Shown here in pieces: positions 36,401 through 46,500 of a stretch of 64,000 nucleotides of DNA. This DNA is from Gabonibacter massiliensis (GTDB taxonomy: Bacteria; Bacteroidota; Bacteroidia; Bacteroidales; Marinifilaceae), in the NCBI GenBank assembly GCA_001487125.1, contig LN913012.1, positions 310,001 through 374,000 of the forward strand, written 5' to 3'. Numbering within the stretch: position 1 is the first letter of the stretch; each line of letters starts with the position of its first letter. The notes beneath the pieces were generated by a model, which was given only the letters and a program-made list of their open reading frames with translations, was not told the origin of the DNA and ran no database searches. Position numbers and translations under genes: made by a program.

Positions 36401-38689
36401 ATGAAGATGATATTTAAAATAGCCAAGACGGAGTTGCAGTCTTTGTTTTATTCTCCTGTGGCTTGGTTGATACTGGTTATTTTTACTTTTCAGGTCGGTA
36501 TGATCGCTTCCGCTTTGTTTGAGGAGACGGTCCGTTATCAAGCCATGGGCTATACCGGCGGGGGTAAAACTTTTTTATTCGGGAAAATATTCACTGTCGT
36601 GCAAAGTTATCTTTATCTCTACATCCCTTTGTTGACGATGGGAGTCGTAAGCCGGGATTTGGGGGGCGGCACGATTAAATTGTTACACTCATCTCCATTG
36701 CGTAACAGTCAGATTATATTGGGTAAATACTTGGGAGTAATGGTCTTTGGTCTGGCTATGATGGGAGTGTTGGTGTTTTATACCGTTTTGGGACTTTGTA
36801 CGATCCATTTGATGGATCTTCCTTACGTGTTGTCCGGATTATTGGGGTTGTTCTTGTTGTTGGGAGCTTACGCGGCTATCGGTGTTTTCATGTCCAGTAT
36901 TACTTCCTATCAGGTCGTGGCGGCTTTGGGCACGTTAGGCGTTTTATCCGTGTTGAATTATGTGGGTATGGTATGGCAGGATATGGAATTTATACGGGAT
37001 CTTACTTACTGGTTATCTATTAGGGGACGGACGGAGGAATTTATACGGGGATTGATATGCAGTGAGGATGTGATTTACTTTTTAGTCGTTATCGCTTTAT
37101 TCCTCACTTGGGCTACCCTTCATATACGTTACCGGGTACAAAGGAGTCGTTGGTCCGTACGTTGGGGAGCCTATGTCGGGGCGTTGGTTTTTGTCATGCT
37201 GGTAGGTTACCTCAGTTCCCGGCCGAAATTAATGTCTTATTACGATGCTACCCGGACTAAACGAAATTCGTTATCGGTTGCCAGTCAGGATATCGTTGCC
37301 AGAGCGGAAGGCGGACTCACGATTACGACTTATACGAATATTTTGGATAAGGATTTCTGGTCGACTTTACCCGGAAGAATAAATAGCGACAAACGGGAGT
37401 TCCGCGAGTTTGTTCGTTTCAAGCCGGAAATGAAGTTGAAATACGTTTATTTCTATGCTGATGCGAATAATGAGGAGTTGGATCAGCGTTTTCCGGATTT
37501 GAATGATAAAGAGAGAGCGGAAAGGTTGTGTGATCAGTTGGAGTTGAATTTTTCGAAATTCCGTTCACCTGAAGAGATGCAGGATATAGAGGATTTGAGC
37601 GAAGAGGGGAATCGGACCGTACGGGTCGTGGAACGGGAAAACGGACAAAAAACTTTTTTGCGTTTTTACGATTTCGGCGGTTTCAGGATGGGACCCGGGG
37701 AAGCTGAGATTTCTGCTGCTATCAAACGCTTGGTCATGAGATTGCCTCATGTCGGATTTCTGAAAGGACACGGGGAGCGAAGTATATATAAGGAGGGAGA
37801 CAGGGAGTACAAGCGTTTCTCAAGTGATAAGAGTTTTATGTCGGCTTTGATAAATCAAGGATTTGACGTAGAAGAGGTAACGTTGGAAAAAGAGATTCCG
37901 GCCGAAATAGATATTTTGGTTATTTCAGAGTTGAGGTCGGCTTTGACTTCGGCGGAAAGGGCCTATCTGGATCGTTATATCGAAAGAGGGGGAAATTTAT
38001 TGATTTTGGGAGAGCCGACAGCACAAGATCGGATGAATCCTGTTGCGGAATCTTTTGGAGTTCAGTTTATGTCCGGAAGATTGGTACGACCGTCAGAGGT
38101 TTATCAAGCGGATTTAATTCAAAGTATTCCTACGGATGCCGGAGTCGCTTTGTGGGATGGGTTGGCGTACATGAGAGAGAGGGAGGGGTGTGTGGCGATG
38201 CCCGGGAGTGCCGGGTTGACTTATACGCCGGATAAGGGGTACTCCATGACTCCTATTTTGGTCAGCGATACGGTCGGGTGTTGGAATGAAGTCGGAACGA
38301 AAAATTTTATGGAAGGGACGATTACTTATGATTCCTTATCCGGGGATAGGATGGGACCCTTTATTACGGCAATGGCTTTAACCCGCCAGGTGAACGATAA
38401 AGAGCAGCGGGTGGTTATCGTGGGTGATTCCGATTGTATCAGCAACGGAGAGTTCGCTTCGGGGCGAAAAGGCGTACCCGCCATGAATTATACTTTAGTG
38501 CGGTCAGCTTTTTATTGGCTTTCCTATGAAGAGGTGCCGGTGAGAATAACTTATCCGGAGTTGATCGATGATTACCTTTTCGTGAGTGAAGACGGCATGG
38601 AGTTTTTGAGCGTTCTATTCATGGGAATATTACCGGCATTGTTGGCTATGGCCGGTATGATTATTTGGATACGCCGGAAAGGCCGGTAA
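36401..38689 (+). CDS. GldF-GldG fusion protein, first copy
   Basis: The 762-residue protein joins an N-terminal ABC-2 permease of six helices (about residues 15-275; FKIAKTELQSLFYSPVAWLIL, YIPLLTMGVVSRDLGGGTIK) to a large extracytoplasmic GldG-like domain (about 280-735; GGLTITTYTNILDKDF, VGFLKGHGERSIYKEGD, NLLILGEPTAQDRMNP). It ends with a final membrane helix and RRKGR. In Flavobacterium GldF and GldG are separate proteins; here they are one chain. The ATG at 36401 is used, since the earlier in-frame TTG at 36395 has no better context. The second copy follows directly. The transported substrate is unknown. Confidence 0.8.
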   Translation: MKMIFKIAKTELQSLFYSPVAWLILVIFTFQVGMIASALFEETVRYQAMGYTGGGKTFLFGKIFTVVQSYLYLYIPLLTMGVVSRDLGGGTIKLLHSSPLRNSQIILGKYLGVMVFGLAMMGVLVFYTVLGLCTIHLMDLPYVLSGLLGLFLLLGAYAAIGVFMSSITSYQVVAALGTLGVLSVLNYVGMVWQDMEFIRDLTYWLSIRGRTEEFIRGLICSEDVIYFLVVIALFLTWATLHIRYRVQRSRWSVRWGAYVGALVFVMLVGYLSSRPKLMSYYDATRTKRNSLSVASQDIVARAEGGLTITTYTNILDKDFWSTLPGRINSDKREFREFVRFKPEMKLKYVYFYADANNEELDQRFPDLNDKERAERLCDQLELNFSKFRSPEEMQDIEDLSEEGNRTVRVVERENGQKTFLRFYDFGGFRMGPGEAEISAAIKRLVMRLPHVGFLKGHGERSIYKEGDREYKRFSSDKSFMSALINQGFDVEEVTLEKEIPAEIDILVISELRSALTSAERAYLDRYIERGGNLLILGEPTAQDRMNPVAESFGVQFMSGRLVRPSEVYQADLIQSIPTDAGVALWDGLAYMREREGCVAMPGSAGLTYTPDKGYSMTPILVSDTVGCWNEVGTKNFMEGTITYDSLSGDRMGPFITAMALTRQVNDKEQRVVIVGDSDCISNGEFASGRKGVPAMNYTLVRSAFYWLSYEEVPVRITYPELIDDYLFVSEDGMEFLSVLFMGILPALLAMAGMIIWIRRKGR

Positions 38690-38716
38690 TTTGTTAATTA
38701 TTTATGTTTTGATGTG

Positions 38717-41002
38717 ATGAAAATGATAATGAAAATCGCGAAAACCGAGTTGCAGATGTTATTTTACTCGCCTGTAGCCTGGTTGATTCTTATAATTTTT
38801 ACCTTTCAATCGGGTTTGGTCTTTTCCGAGGGAGTTTCGCGGATGGTTCTGGAAAAGACGATGGGGTGGAAATTAATGGGCGTCAGTACGAATATTTTCG
38901 TTCGGGTACTTTATTCGATGCAGGAATATCTTTTCCTTTATATTCCTATTTTGACCATGGGATTGGTGAGTCGTGATCTGGCTGGCGGAACAATGAAATT
39001 ATTGCACTCTTCTCCCATGACCAACGCTCAGATTATTTTAGGAAAATATCTTTCTATGATGATATTTGCTTTGGTATTGGTTGGTATTTTTTTAGTCTAC
39101 CTGCTTTTTCTTTTGTGTTTTGTCGAGAATGTCGATGTGTTGACCATTCTCTCGGGAATTTTTGGCCTTTATTTGTTGATATGTACTTATGCGGCTATCG
39201 GACTTTTTATGTCGTCCGTCTCTTCCTACCAGATTATCGCTGCTATCGGTACGCTGACCATCTTGTCTTTCCTGAATTATATCAACCAGATGTGGCAAGA
39301 GATTGCATTTGTGCGGGATGTAGCTTTCTGGTTGTCTATTCGCGGTCGGACAGGGGGGCTTATCGGGGGATTAATTTGTAGCGAGGATCTTATCTACTTT
39401 ATAATGGTTCCTGCCATGTTCGTCACTTTTGCGATCATACATCTCTCTTCCCGGGTTAAACACGTGTCGTGGGGAAAAAATGCCATGAAATACGCGGGAG
39501 TATTTTTAATTATTGCTTGCGTGGGGTATTTAAGTTCCCGTCCCCGTTTGATGGGGTTCGTGGATGTTTCCCGGGAGAAGGGCAATACGCTGACTCCCCA
39601 TAGTCAGGAGATCGTGAAACTTTTGAAAGGGGGATTGACGATTACCACTTATAATAATCTGATGGACCGGGATTACATGAAGGCATTGCCCCAGTACGTG
39701 AATTCCGATAAATACTCTTTCTGGAGATACATACGTTTCAAGCCGGAGATTAAATTGAAATACGTCTATTATTATGATACGGTTGTAAATAAACAGATGG
39801 AAAACTTTTACCCGGAACTCTCTTTTGAAGATCGTGCCAGAAGGTTTGCAGGAATTCATAAGTTGAAATTCTCCCGGTATTTATCGCCCGAACAGATCAG
39901 AAGCGTGATCGATTTACGTCCTGAAGGTAACTATTTTGTTCGGCAAATAGAGCGGGAGAGCGGAGAAAAAATGTTTTTACGCCTTTACAATGATATGTTC
40001 CGGGATCCAGGCGAAGCGGAGATTTCTGCCGCATTCAAACGTATGGTAATGGAGTTGCCTACCGTGGGATTTTTAACGGGACATGGGGAACGGAATATTA
40101 ATCGGGAAGGAGACCGGGATTATATTCGTTTCGCTCAGGATAAATGGTTCCGTCAGGCCTTGGTTAATCAGGGATTCGATGTGCAAGAGGTCGAACTTAC
40201 CGGAGAAATACCTGCCGTTATTAAGATCTTAGTGATTGCCGATATGAGGAAAGAGTTGACGGATGAGGAGAAAGAAAAGTTGGACCGTTATATCGAGAGG
40301 GGTGGAAATCTGGTACTTATCGGGGAGAACGGGTATCAAAAGTATATGAATTCGTTGGTCGAACCTCTGGGAGTTTCTTTCGTGAACGGAGTATTGGTAC
40401 AACCCTCGGAAAATTATTCTCCGGATATGGTGTTGAGCAGACCGACTCCGGAATCATGGGAGTTGTCTTATTATTTTAAAGGGATGGCCAAATGGAATTC
40501 CTGTGCCACGATGCCGGGATGTATGGGACTGGAATATGTGACCGATAAAGGGTTTACGGTAACACCTCTTTTAGTGACCGATTCAACAGGCGTATGGAAT
40601 GAATTGGAAACGACTAATTTTATAGATGATACGGTAAAATTGAATCCGGCGGTCGGGGAGAGAGAGCAACGTTATGTAACGGCTTTAGCCCTATCCCGGA
40701 AGATCGGGGAAAAGGAACAAAAGATTGTCGTGTTGGGAGATGCTGATTGTATCAGTAACATAGAGTTATTTAAGAGAAGAGAGGAGATACGTGCTGAGAA
40801 TTATTATATTATTTTAGGATCTTTCCACTGGTTATCGGATGGGGAAGCTCCGGTTGATGTTCGCCGTCCTCTTCCCATAGATAACGATATCTTTTTGGGA
40901 AAGGAAGGTGCTAAGATTACTAAAGTTGCTTTCACCTGGGTGATCCCCGGATTGATATTACTGTTAGCTCTTTTGGTCTGGATCAGGAGAAGGAGCCGGT
41001 AG
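38717..41002 (+). CDS. GldF-GldG fusion protein, second copy
   Basis: This 761-residue paralogue of the preceding gene has the same layout: six N-terminal helices (MKIAKTELQMLFYSPVAWLIL, LYIPILTMGLVSRDLAGGTM), a GldG-like extracytoplasmic domain (GGLTITTYNNLMDRDY, VGFLTGHGERNINREGD, GGNLVLIGENGYQK) and a last helix with RRRSR. Conservation is strongest in the membrane part and in the GHGER and DADCIS blocks. Two different chains with one ATPase suggest a heterodimeric transporter, an inference. The ATG at 38717 is chosen over an in-frame GTG one codon earlier. A strong terminator follows. Confidence 0.8.
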   Translation: MKMIMKIAKTELQMLFYSPVAWLILIIFTFQSGLVFSEGVSRMVLEKTMGWKLMGVSTNIFVRVLYSMQEYLFLYIPILTMGLVSRDLAGGTMKLLHSSPMTNAQIILGKYLSMMIFALVLVGIFLVYLLFLLCFVENVDVLTILSGIFGLYLLICTYAAIGLFMSSVSSYQIIAAIGTLTILSFLNYINQMWQEIAFVRDVAFWLSIRGRTGGLIGGLICSEDLIYFIMVPAMFVTFAIIHLSSRVKHVSWGKNAMKYAGVFLIIACVGYLSSRPRLMGFVDVSREKGNTLTPHSQEIVKLLKGGLTITTYNNLMDRDYMKALPQYVNSDKYSFWRYIRFKPEIKLKYVYYYDTVVNKQMENFYPELSFEDRARRFAGIHKLKFSRYLSPEQIRSVIDLRPEGNYFVRQIERESGEKMFLRLYNDMFRDPGEAEISAAFKRMVMELPTVGFLTGHGERNINREGDRDYIRFAQDKWFRQALVNQGFDVQEVELTGEIPAVIKILVIADMRKELTDEEKEKLDRYIERGGNLVLIGENGYQKYMNSLVEPLGVSFVNGVLVQPSENYSPDMVLSRPTPESWELSYYFKGMAKWNSCATMPGCMGLEYVTDKGFTVTPLLVTDSTGVWNELETTNFIDDTVKLNPAVGEREQRYVTALALSRKIGEKEQKIVVLGDADCISNIELFKRREEIRAENYYIILGSFHWLSDGEAPVDVRRPLPIDNDIFLGKEGAKITKVAFTWVIPGLILLLALLVWIRRRSR

Positions 41003-41021
41003 GTTTAGTTTCTTATATTTT

Positions 41022-41053
41022 CATGGTGTCGTTTTGCGACACCATGTTTTTTT
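41022..41053 (+). terminator. Rho-independent terminator after the GldFG operon
   Basis: CATGGTGTCG and CGACACCATG form a perfect 10-base stem around TTTTG, followed by seven T. Confidence 0.92.
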
Positions 41054-41477
41054 GATTAATATAAAAAAATATAATAATTAAGAAGAGGGAAATGTGGTTC
41101 ATAACTTTATAATTATTATTGTCTTTCGGAATCGTTTAAAGTGGAGGTGAATGTATGCGTGATAAGTTTTAACAAAAAGATTTGTTAAATCGATAATACC
41201 AAAAGGATACATACGTATTATTTAATTAGTAAGGGGTAAGTGAGTGCTTGTAGGTGTTTTTTTTCGTTACAAAAAACGATCGATTTTTAATGATACGGGA
41301 CAGATTGTTATAAAAATTCTAAACTATTGATTCTTAGAATCAAAAACTTTCAAAACAAGAGTATTAAAGGCTTTTTAAGGATCATAATTAATCGATGGTT
41401 TTTTGATAGGGGTAGGGAAATGTACGTTGATTTTAAATTTAAAGTGTGCTATAATAATTAAAGGGGGGATTCCAACA
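41054..41477 (+). other. Long AT-rich leader upstream of the ECF sigma gene
   Basis: This stretch holds no convincing gene. It contains a near-palindrome around CGATCG (AAAAACGATCGATTTTT, about 41272-41288), a perfect inverted repeat at 41327-41343, and a G-rich ribosome-binding stretch (AAGGGGGGA at 41461) before the sigma start. No clear TAnnTTTG box was found. The region is the likely control site of the downstream signalling locus. Confidence 0.5.
41327..41343. promoter_or_regulatory. Operator-like palindrome upstream of the ECF sigma gene
   Basis: TTGATTCT and AGAATCAA are perfect inverted arms around a single T, 134 bases before the sigma ATG. Size and symmetry fit a dimeric regulator site; the regulator is unknown. 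Confidence 0.4.
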
Positions 41478-42032
41478 ATGATAAGATTAGAAAGCATTTT
41501 GGAAGGGATTAACAGGAAGGATGAGCGTAGCTGGGAACAATTGTATGCAGCCTGTTATGCGGCTTTGTGTACCTATACGGAATCCTTCGTGTCCGATATG
41601 GATACGGCTAAAGATATTGTGCAGGAGTTGATGGTGGGCATATGGAATTCGGATGCTCATTTCTCAACCTCGGCAGAGTTATTAAGCTATTTGTATAAGT
41701 CTCTACACAATAATTCTTTGATCTACATAAGGAATAAAAAAACGCGGGAACGGATTTTAGATAAATTGACAAAGAACGAAGAAGAGGAGGAGGATCATGA
41801 TTTTTCAATCAGAGTCGTGCGGGAGGAAGTTACGAGATTGTTGTATATGCATATAAGAACTTTACCGCGGATGCGAAGAAAGATTGTTGAGTTGAGTATA
41901 AATGGTTTTTCGGGAAAAGAGATCGCGAGTAAGTTGGGTATTAGTATTAATACGGTGAAGGTCCAGAAAAATAGAAGTATAAAGTATTTACGTGATTGTT
42001 TAATAAATGTGAAAACGGAATACGAACTCTGA
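41478..42032 (+). CDS. ECF RNA polymerase sigma factor (Bacteroidetes type)
   Basis: The 184-residue protein has the sigma-70 region 2 (ERSWEQLYAACYAALCTYTESF, AKDIVQELMVGIWN) and region 4 helix-turn-helix (RMRRKIVELSINGFSGKEIA, KLGISINTVKVQKNRSIKYL). It belongs to the expanded ECF group that pairs with FecR and SusC transducers. The ATG at 41478 is preferred to the open frame upstream because an SD-like G-run lies at 41463 and the domain begins here. The next gene encodes the FecR-type anti-sigma factor, so the sigma is expected to be held at the membrane and released on ligand uptake. Confidence 0.9.
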   Translation: MIRLESILEGINRKDERSWEQLYAACYAALCTYTESFVSDMDTAKDIVQELMVGIWNSDAHFSTSAELLSYLYKSLHNNSLIYIRNKKTRERILDKLTKNEEEEEDHDFSIRVVREEVTRLLYMHIRTLPRMRRKIVELSINGFSGKEIASKLGISINTVKVQKNRSIKYLRDCLINVKTEYEL

Positions 42033-42086
42033 TTTTTTTTAAAAAAAAGTAATACCGAGTGAAGGTTTAGGTATTTTATAATCGAT

Positions 42087-43277
42087 ATGAAGGAAGAAAA
42101 GCGATATATTGAATTAATTATTAAGTCCTGGGCAGGAACACTAACGTTAGCGGAAAAACGAGAAGTGGAGAAGTTGTTGGAAAAGGAAGAGTGGGCGGAA
42201 TTGAAGAGGGAGTTGGAGAATGACCGCGTTTTAATGGGGCGTTTCAAAGAGTATGAAAAATACGATACGGCAGGAGATTTTTTGTTGTTTTTGGAGCGGG
42301 TACGCAAGAATAAAAAAACGACGAAAAAACAGAGGTCTATGTCCCGAATGTTTGCTTGTGCGGCTTGTTTCGCGTGTTTGATCATGGCTTCGTGGATATT
42401 TATTCATCAAGAATTATTACCGGTTGACGAAAGCATCGCAAAAGTTTCGCCGATGGAACCCATAGACCGGAATAGTATCCGTTTGATTTTAGACAATGAT
42501 TCCATGATTGCTTTATCGGGAGAAGCAGAAGCTAAAAAATTGGATACGTTAGGAGTTTCTTTCATGACGGGTATACAGACTTTAGATTATACGCGGGTGA
42601 AGCGGGATACGTTGGTCGATTCTATGACCTATCATACTTTAATCGTTCCGAAGGGGTGTGTATTCAACATCGTTTTGGAGGACAGTACGAAAGTGTATCT
42701 GAACGCGGAAACCGTGATAAAATACCCGAGGTTTTTTGCTGGAAATAGGCGGGAAGTCTATATAGAGGGGGAAGCCTATTTCGAGGTTAGCAGAGATGAG
42801 GAGAGACCTTTTATCGTAAAAGGAAATAATTTCTTCGTGGAGGTGTTGGGAACTTCATTCGATGTAATGAATTATGAGAATGAACACGAATCGCGGGTAA
42901 CCTTACTGTCCGGTAAAGTAAGGATGTGTACCGAAGATACCGTTTGGCAATTAACACCCGGGGAACAGCTCTCTCTTTCTGTTGCCAACGAGATTAATGT
43001 ACGTCGTGTAAATACAAAAAATGTGATATCATGGATGGATCGTAAGTTCAATTTCGAAGGAGAGACCTTGGAAATGATTATGAGAAAGATTTGTCGATGG
43101 TATGACGTGGAAGTACTGTTTGAGAAGCCTTCTTTACGGGAATCGCGGTTTACGGGGACTCCTCCGAATAATATTTCGTTACAGGAGTTATTGGATGAAT
43201 TTTTAAATTATACTACGGATATAGAATTTACATTACATAACGGTGTGATTAGTGTAAAAGAGTTAAAGCATATTTAA
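42087..43277 (+). CDS. FecR-type anti-sigma factor
   Basis: The 396-residue protein has a cytoplasmic N-terminal part that should bind the sigma factor (1-85), one membrane helix (about 88-107), a periplasmic FecR domain (about 180-280; IVPKGCVFNIVLEDSTKVYLN, VYIEGEAYFEVSRDEERPF) and a C-terminal DUF4974 region (NFEGETLEMIMRKICRWYDVEV). In this family the periplasmic part senses the STN domain of a TonB-dependent transducer. The neighbouring SusC has such a domain. The gene follows the sigma gene by 54 bases. Confidence 0.92.
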   Translation: MKEEKRYIELIIKSWAGTLTLAEKREVEKLLEKEEWAELKRELENDRVLMGRFKEYEKYDTAGDFLLFLERVRKNKKTTKKQRSMSRMFACAACFACLIMASWIFIHQELLPVDESIAKVSPMEPIDRNSIRLILDNDSMIALSGEAEAKKLDTLGVSFMTGIQTLDYTRVKRDTLVDSMTYHTLIVPKGCVFNIVLEDSTKVYLNAETVIKYPRFFAGNRREVYIEGEAYFEVSRDEERPFIVKGNNFFVEVLGTSFDVMNYENEHESRVTLLSGKVRMCTEDTVWQLTPGEQLSLSVANEINVRRVNTKNVISWMDRKFNFEGETLEMIMRKICRWYDVEVLFEKPSLRESRFTGTPPNNISLQELLDEFLNYTTDIEFTLHNGVISVKELKHI

Positions 43278-43455
43278 ATATTTTAATAATTAGTTAATTG
43301 ATAGAGTCGGAAGATATCTAAAAGGGGAATTTACATTCTAAATTGTAGTTTATTTAATTAAAATTTATATTGTAAAATAAATATATATAATATTTCATTA
43401 AAAATAGTCTAATATCAATTTTCGGCAAATTCTACAACCAATCTACAAACAGCGG

Positions 43456-43505
43456 TGAAACCCGCGTAAAAGGAGGCAAACGAATGGAATGCGGGTTTCA
43501 TTTTT
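43456..43505 (+). promoter_or_regulatory. Terminator-like hairpin in the susC leader
   Basis: TGAAACCCGC and GCGGGTTTCA form a perfect 10-base stem with a 25-base loop, followed by TTTTTAG, and end 22-27 bases before the SusC ATG. It could attenuate transcription into the susC operon or mark a processing site. The 249-base gap between FecR and SusC is otherwise very AT-rich. Confidence 0.55.
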
Positions 43506-43526
43506 AGTAATTTAAAACTAATCTAC

Positions 43527-46500
43527 ATGAAAAAAAAGAAGTCAAACTTATTGATGATGGGGAAAAAGATAAGTAGGATCTTATCTCTTTTTATCTTGCT
43601 TCAAGTGTTCGGGTTCGCAATTTGTCGGGCACAGTCTCCGACAGAGCCTAAGTTAACCGTGGAATTCGAGAAGTCAACATTTATGCAGGTGTTGGATTAC
43701 ATTAAAGAAAACACCAATTACGATTACATGTGTAATAATGAGGAGATGAAAAAGATTCCTTTGATTACGCATTCTTTTGAGAATGCCCCGGTTTCTGAAA
43801 TTCTCGAAGTGTGTTTAAAGGATACGGAATACACTTTCGTTATTACTCGAAACGTGATTGTTATTCAAAAAAGACAGTCGAAAGCTGCCGTTTTGGAACA
43901 GGTTACTATTCGTGGAAAGATTTTCGACGAGAAAGATCTGCCTCTGCCCGGAGCCGCGATTGTTGTCAAAGGAACCCATTTGGGGGTAACCTCCGATGTA
44001 GATGGAAATTTTAGTTTATCTCTTCCCCGGAAGGATACGGTTCGTCTGTCGGTAAGTTTCGTGGGAATGATTACCAAAGAGGTAACCGTTACGGATTTTC
44101 AAAAAGAGGTTATAGTTAAGATGGAGCTCGAGGTAAAACAGGTGGAAGAAGTTATTGTTACCGGGTACGGTAATATTCGGAGATCCGCTTTTACGGGAAA
44201 TGCGGTGAGTGTGACTCGCGAGGAGCTTTTGAAGGTTTCCAAGACGAATGCCGTTGCTGCTTTGCAGGTTTTCGATCCCTCTTTCCGTATCATAGACAAT
44301 AATTTGTGGGGTTCGGATCCGAATGCCTTGCCCGAAGTACGGCTCCGCGGCCAGGCCAGTATCGGTGTGAAAGATTTGGATCGGAGTAGCGTATCTAAAT
44401 CGGTATTGCGTAATAACCCGAATCTGCCTCTTTTCATCATGGATGGATTTAAGGTATCGATCGAGCGCGTATACGACATGGATCCGAACCGTATCGAAAG
44501 TATGACTATTTTGAAAGATGCGGCAGCCACGGCGCGATACGGAGCTGAAGCCGCTAACGGTGTTGTCGTTATCACGACGGTAGCTCCTAAAGCCGGAGAA
44601 GTTCAATTTACCTATAATATGACGGGTATTTTGGAAATGCCTAATTTGCACGGTTATAATCTGATGAACGCCGAGGAAAAAGTGGAGGCTGAAAAAGCGG
44701 CTGGTTTGTATGACTTTACGGATCCCGTTTCTCGAACTTTGTATAACGAGAAAATGAAACTTTTAGCCCGCGGCGTTGATACCTATTGGTTGAGTAAGCC
44801 TTTAAGAAACAATTTCAATCATACTCATAGTTTGACGGTGGAAGGCGGTTCCAAAGAGATGAGATATGGACTTAATTTTGCTTTTGATGATCAGAAAGGG
44901 GCAATGAAGGGTTCTTACAGACAAGGGCTCGACGTCTCTTTTGATTTCCGCTATTTGACGGAAAAGGTACAGGTCTCCAATTTAATCAGGTATGGTGTCG
45001 TGAAGAGTCATGAATCTCCTTATGGAAATTTTTCCGAATATACAACCTTACTACCCTATCTTGAATATAAAGATGCTGACGGAAAGTATGTGAAGTCATT
45101 GAAGGATTTTGACTTACATTCAGATCGTTTTAATCCGAATCCTTTGTATGAAGCGAATATAGGAAACTATGACAAGTCTAAATACAACGAGTTGACCGAA
45201 CAATTCAGTATCAGATGGTATATCTATCCTACACTTCAATTGGAAGGAAGATTGCAGATAAATCAGAGGAGAGACAGGGGAGATAAATTTACCCATCCGG
45301 AGTCTTTGTACAGCGAAAGAGAAGCGGGTGACGATATGTCTTTGCAAGGGCAATTAAGTCGCACCGACGGCGATGATGTTTCATGGCAGGGGCGTGTTTC
45401 TTTAACTTATAATGAGTTGGTAGGTAAACATAATATGAATCTTTCCGCCGCAATGGACGTTTCAACTTCCAAAAGGGAGAACAATGCAGCCGTTTACAGG
45501 GGATTCCCTTCCGGGGAATTTACCTCTATCAGTTTTGCTAAAGAGGTGGTGGATAAGCCGACTTCAAGCGATGAAAAGAGAAGAACGCTCGGTTTTACCT
45601 TGATGTTTAATTATTCTTATAATGATATCTATCTGGGGGATGTCTCTGTTAAGATGGACGGTTCTTCCGAATACGGTTCCGATCGTCGTTTTGCGCCTTT
45701 CTGGGCATTCGGTGCCGGTATCAATATTCACAATTATCCGTTTATGAAAAATTCCGTTATTTCTAAGTTGAAACTTCGCGGATCTTACGGAACCGAGGGA
45801 TCCTTGAACTTCCCTTCATATGCAGCGATTCCGATGCACGAGATCGATATTTCTCGTTGGTATGCAACCGGTCCTGGAGCGTCTTTGATGAGCACGAGAG
45901 GTAACACGGACTTGGAGTGGCAAAAAACAAAATTGTTTGATGTCGGTCTCGAATTGGGAATTTTAAATGATCTTATTTACATCCATCCTTCTTACTATAT
46001 AAAGATTACCAACGGATTGGTGGATAATGTTACGCTACCTTCTTCAACCGGTTTCAGTACTTACACCAGTAATGTGGGTAAAACCGAGAATAAAGGTTTC
46101 GAGATAGAATTGAGAAGTAACATCATTAATCGTCAAGATCTCTATTTGGCCGTATTTGCCAATTTGGCTCATGTGACGAATAAGATTAAGAAGATCTCGG
46201 ATGCTTTGAAAGCTTATAATGATAAGGTAAACGAATACTATTCGGATCAGGAGAACGATGTAACGCGTGTATTGACCAAATACGAAGAGGGACAATCCAC
46301 GACGGCCGTTTACGGAATGAAATCATTGGGTATCGATCCGGCGACGGGTAAAGAACTTTATGTTTACAAAGACGGAACTGTGGGGTACGAGTGGAAAGCC
46401 ACGGAGATGAGTGTTATCGGAGACAAAACGCCGAAAGCGGACGGTTCGTTCGGTCTTAACTTCAGGTATAAAGGCTTCTCTTTGTTTACGGCCTTTACTT

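Noticed and set aside
44016-44651. A 211-codon frame on the minus strand inside susC
   Set aside because: It is a shadow of the SusC coding frame with no recognisable domain, and the SusC reading is unambiguous.
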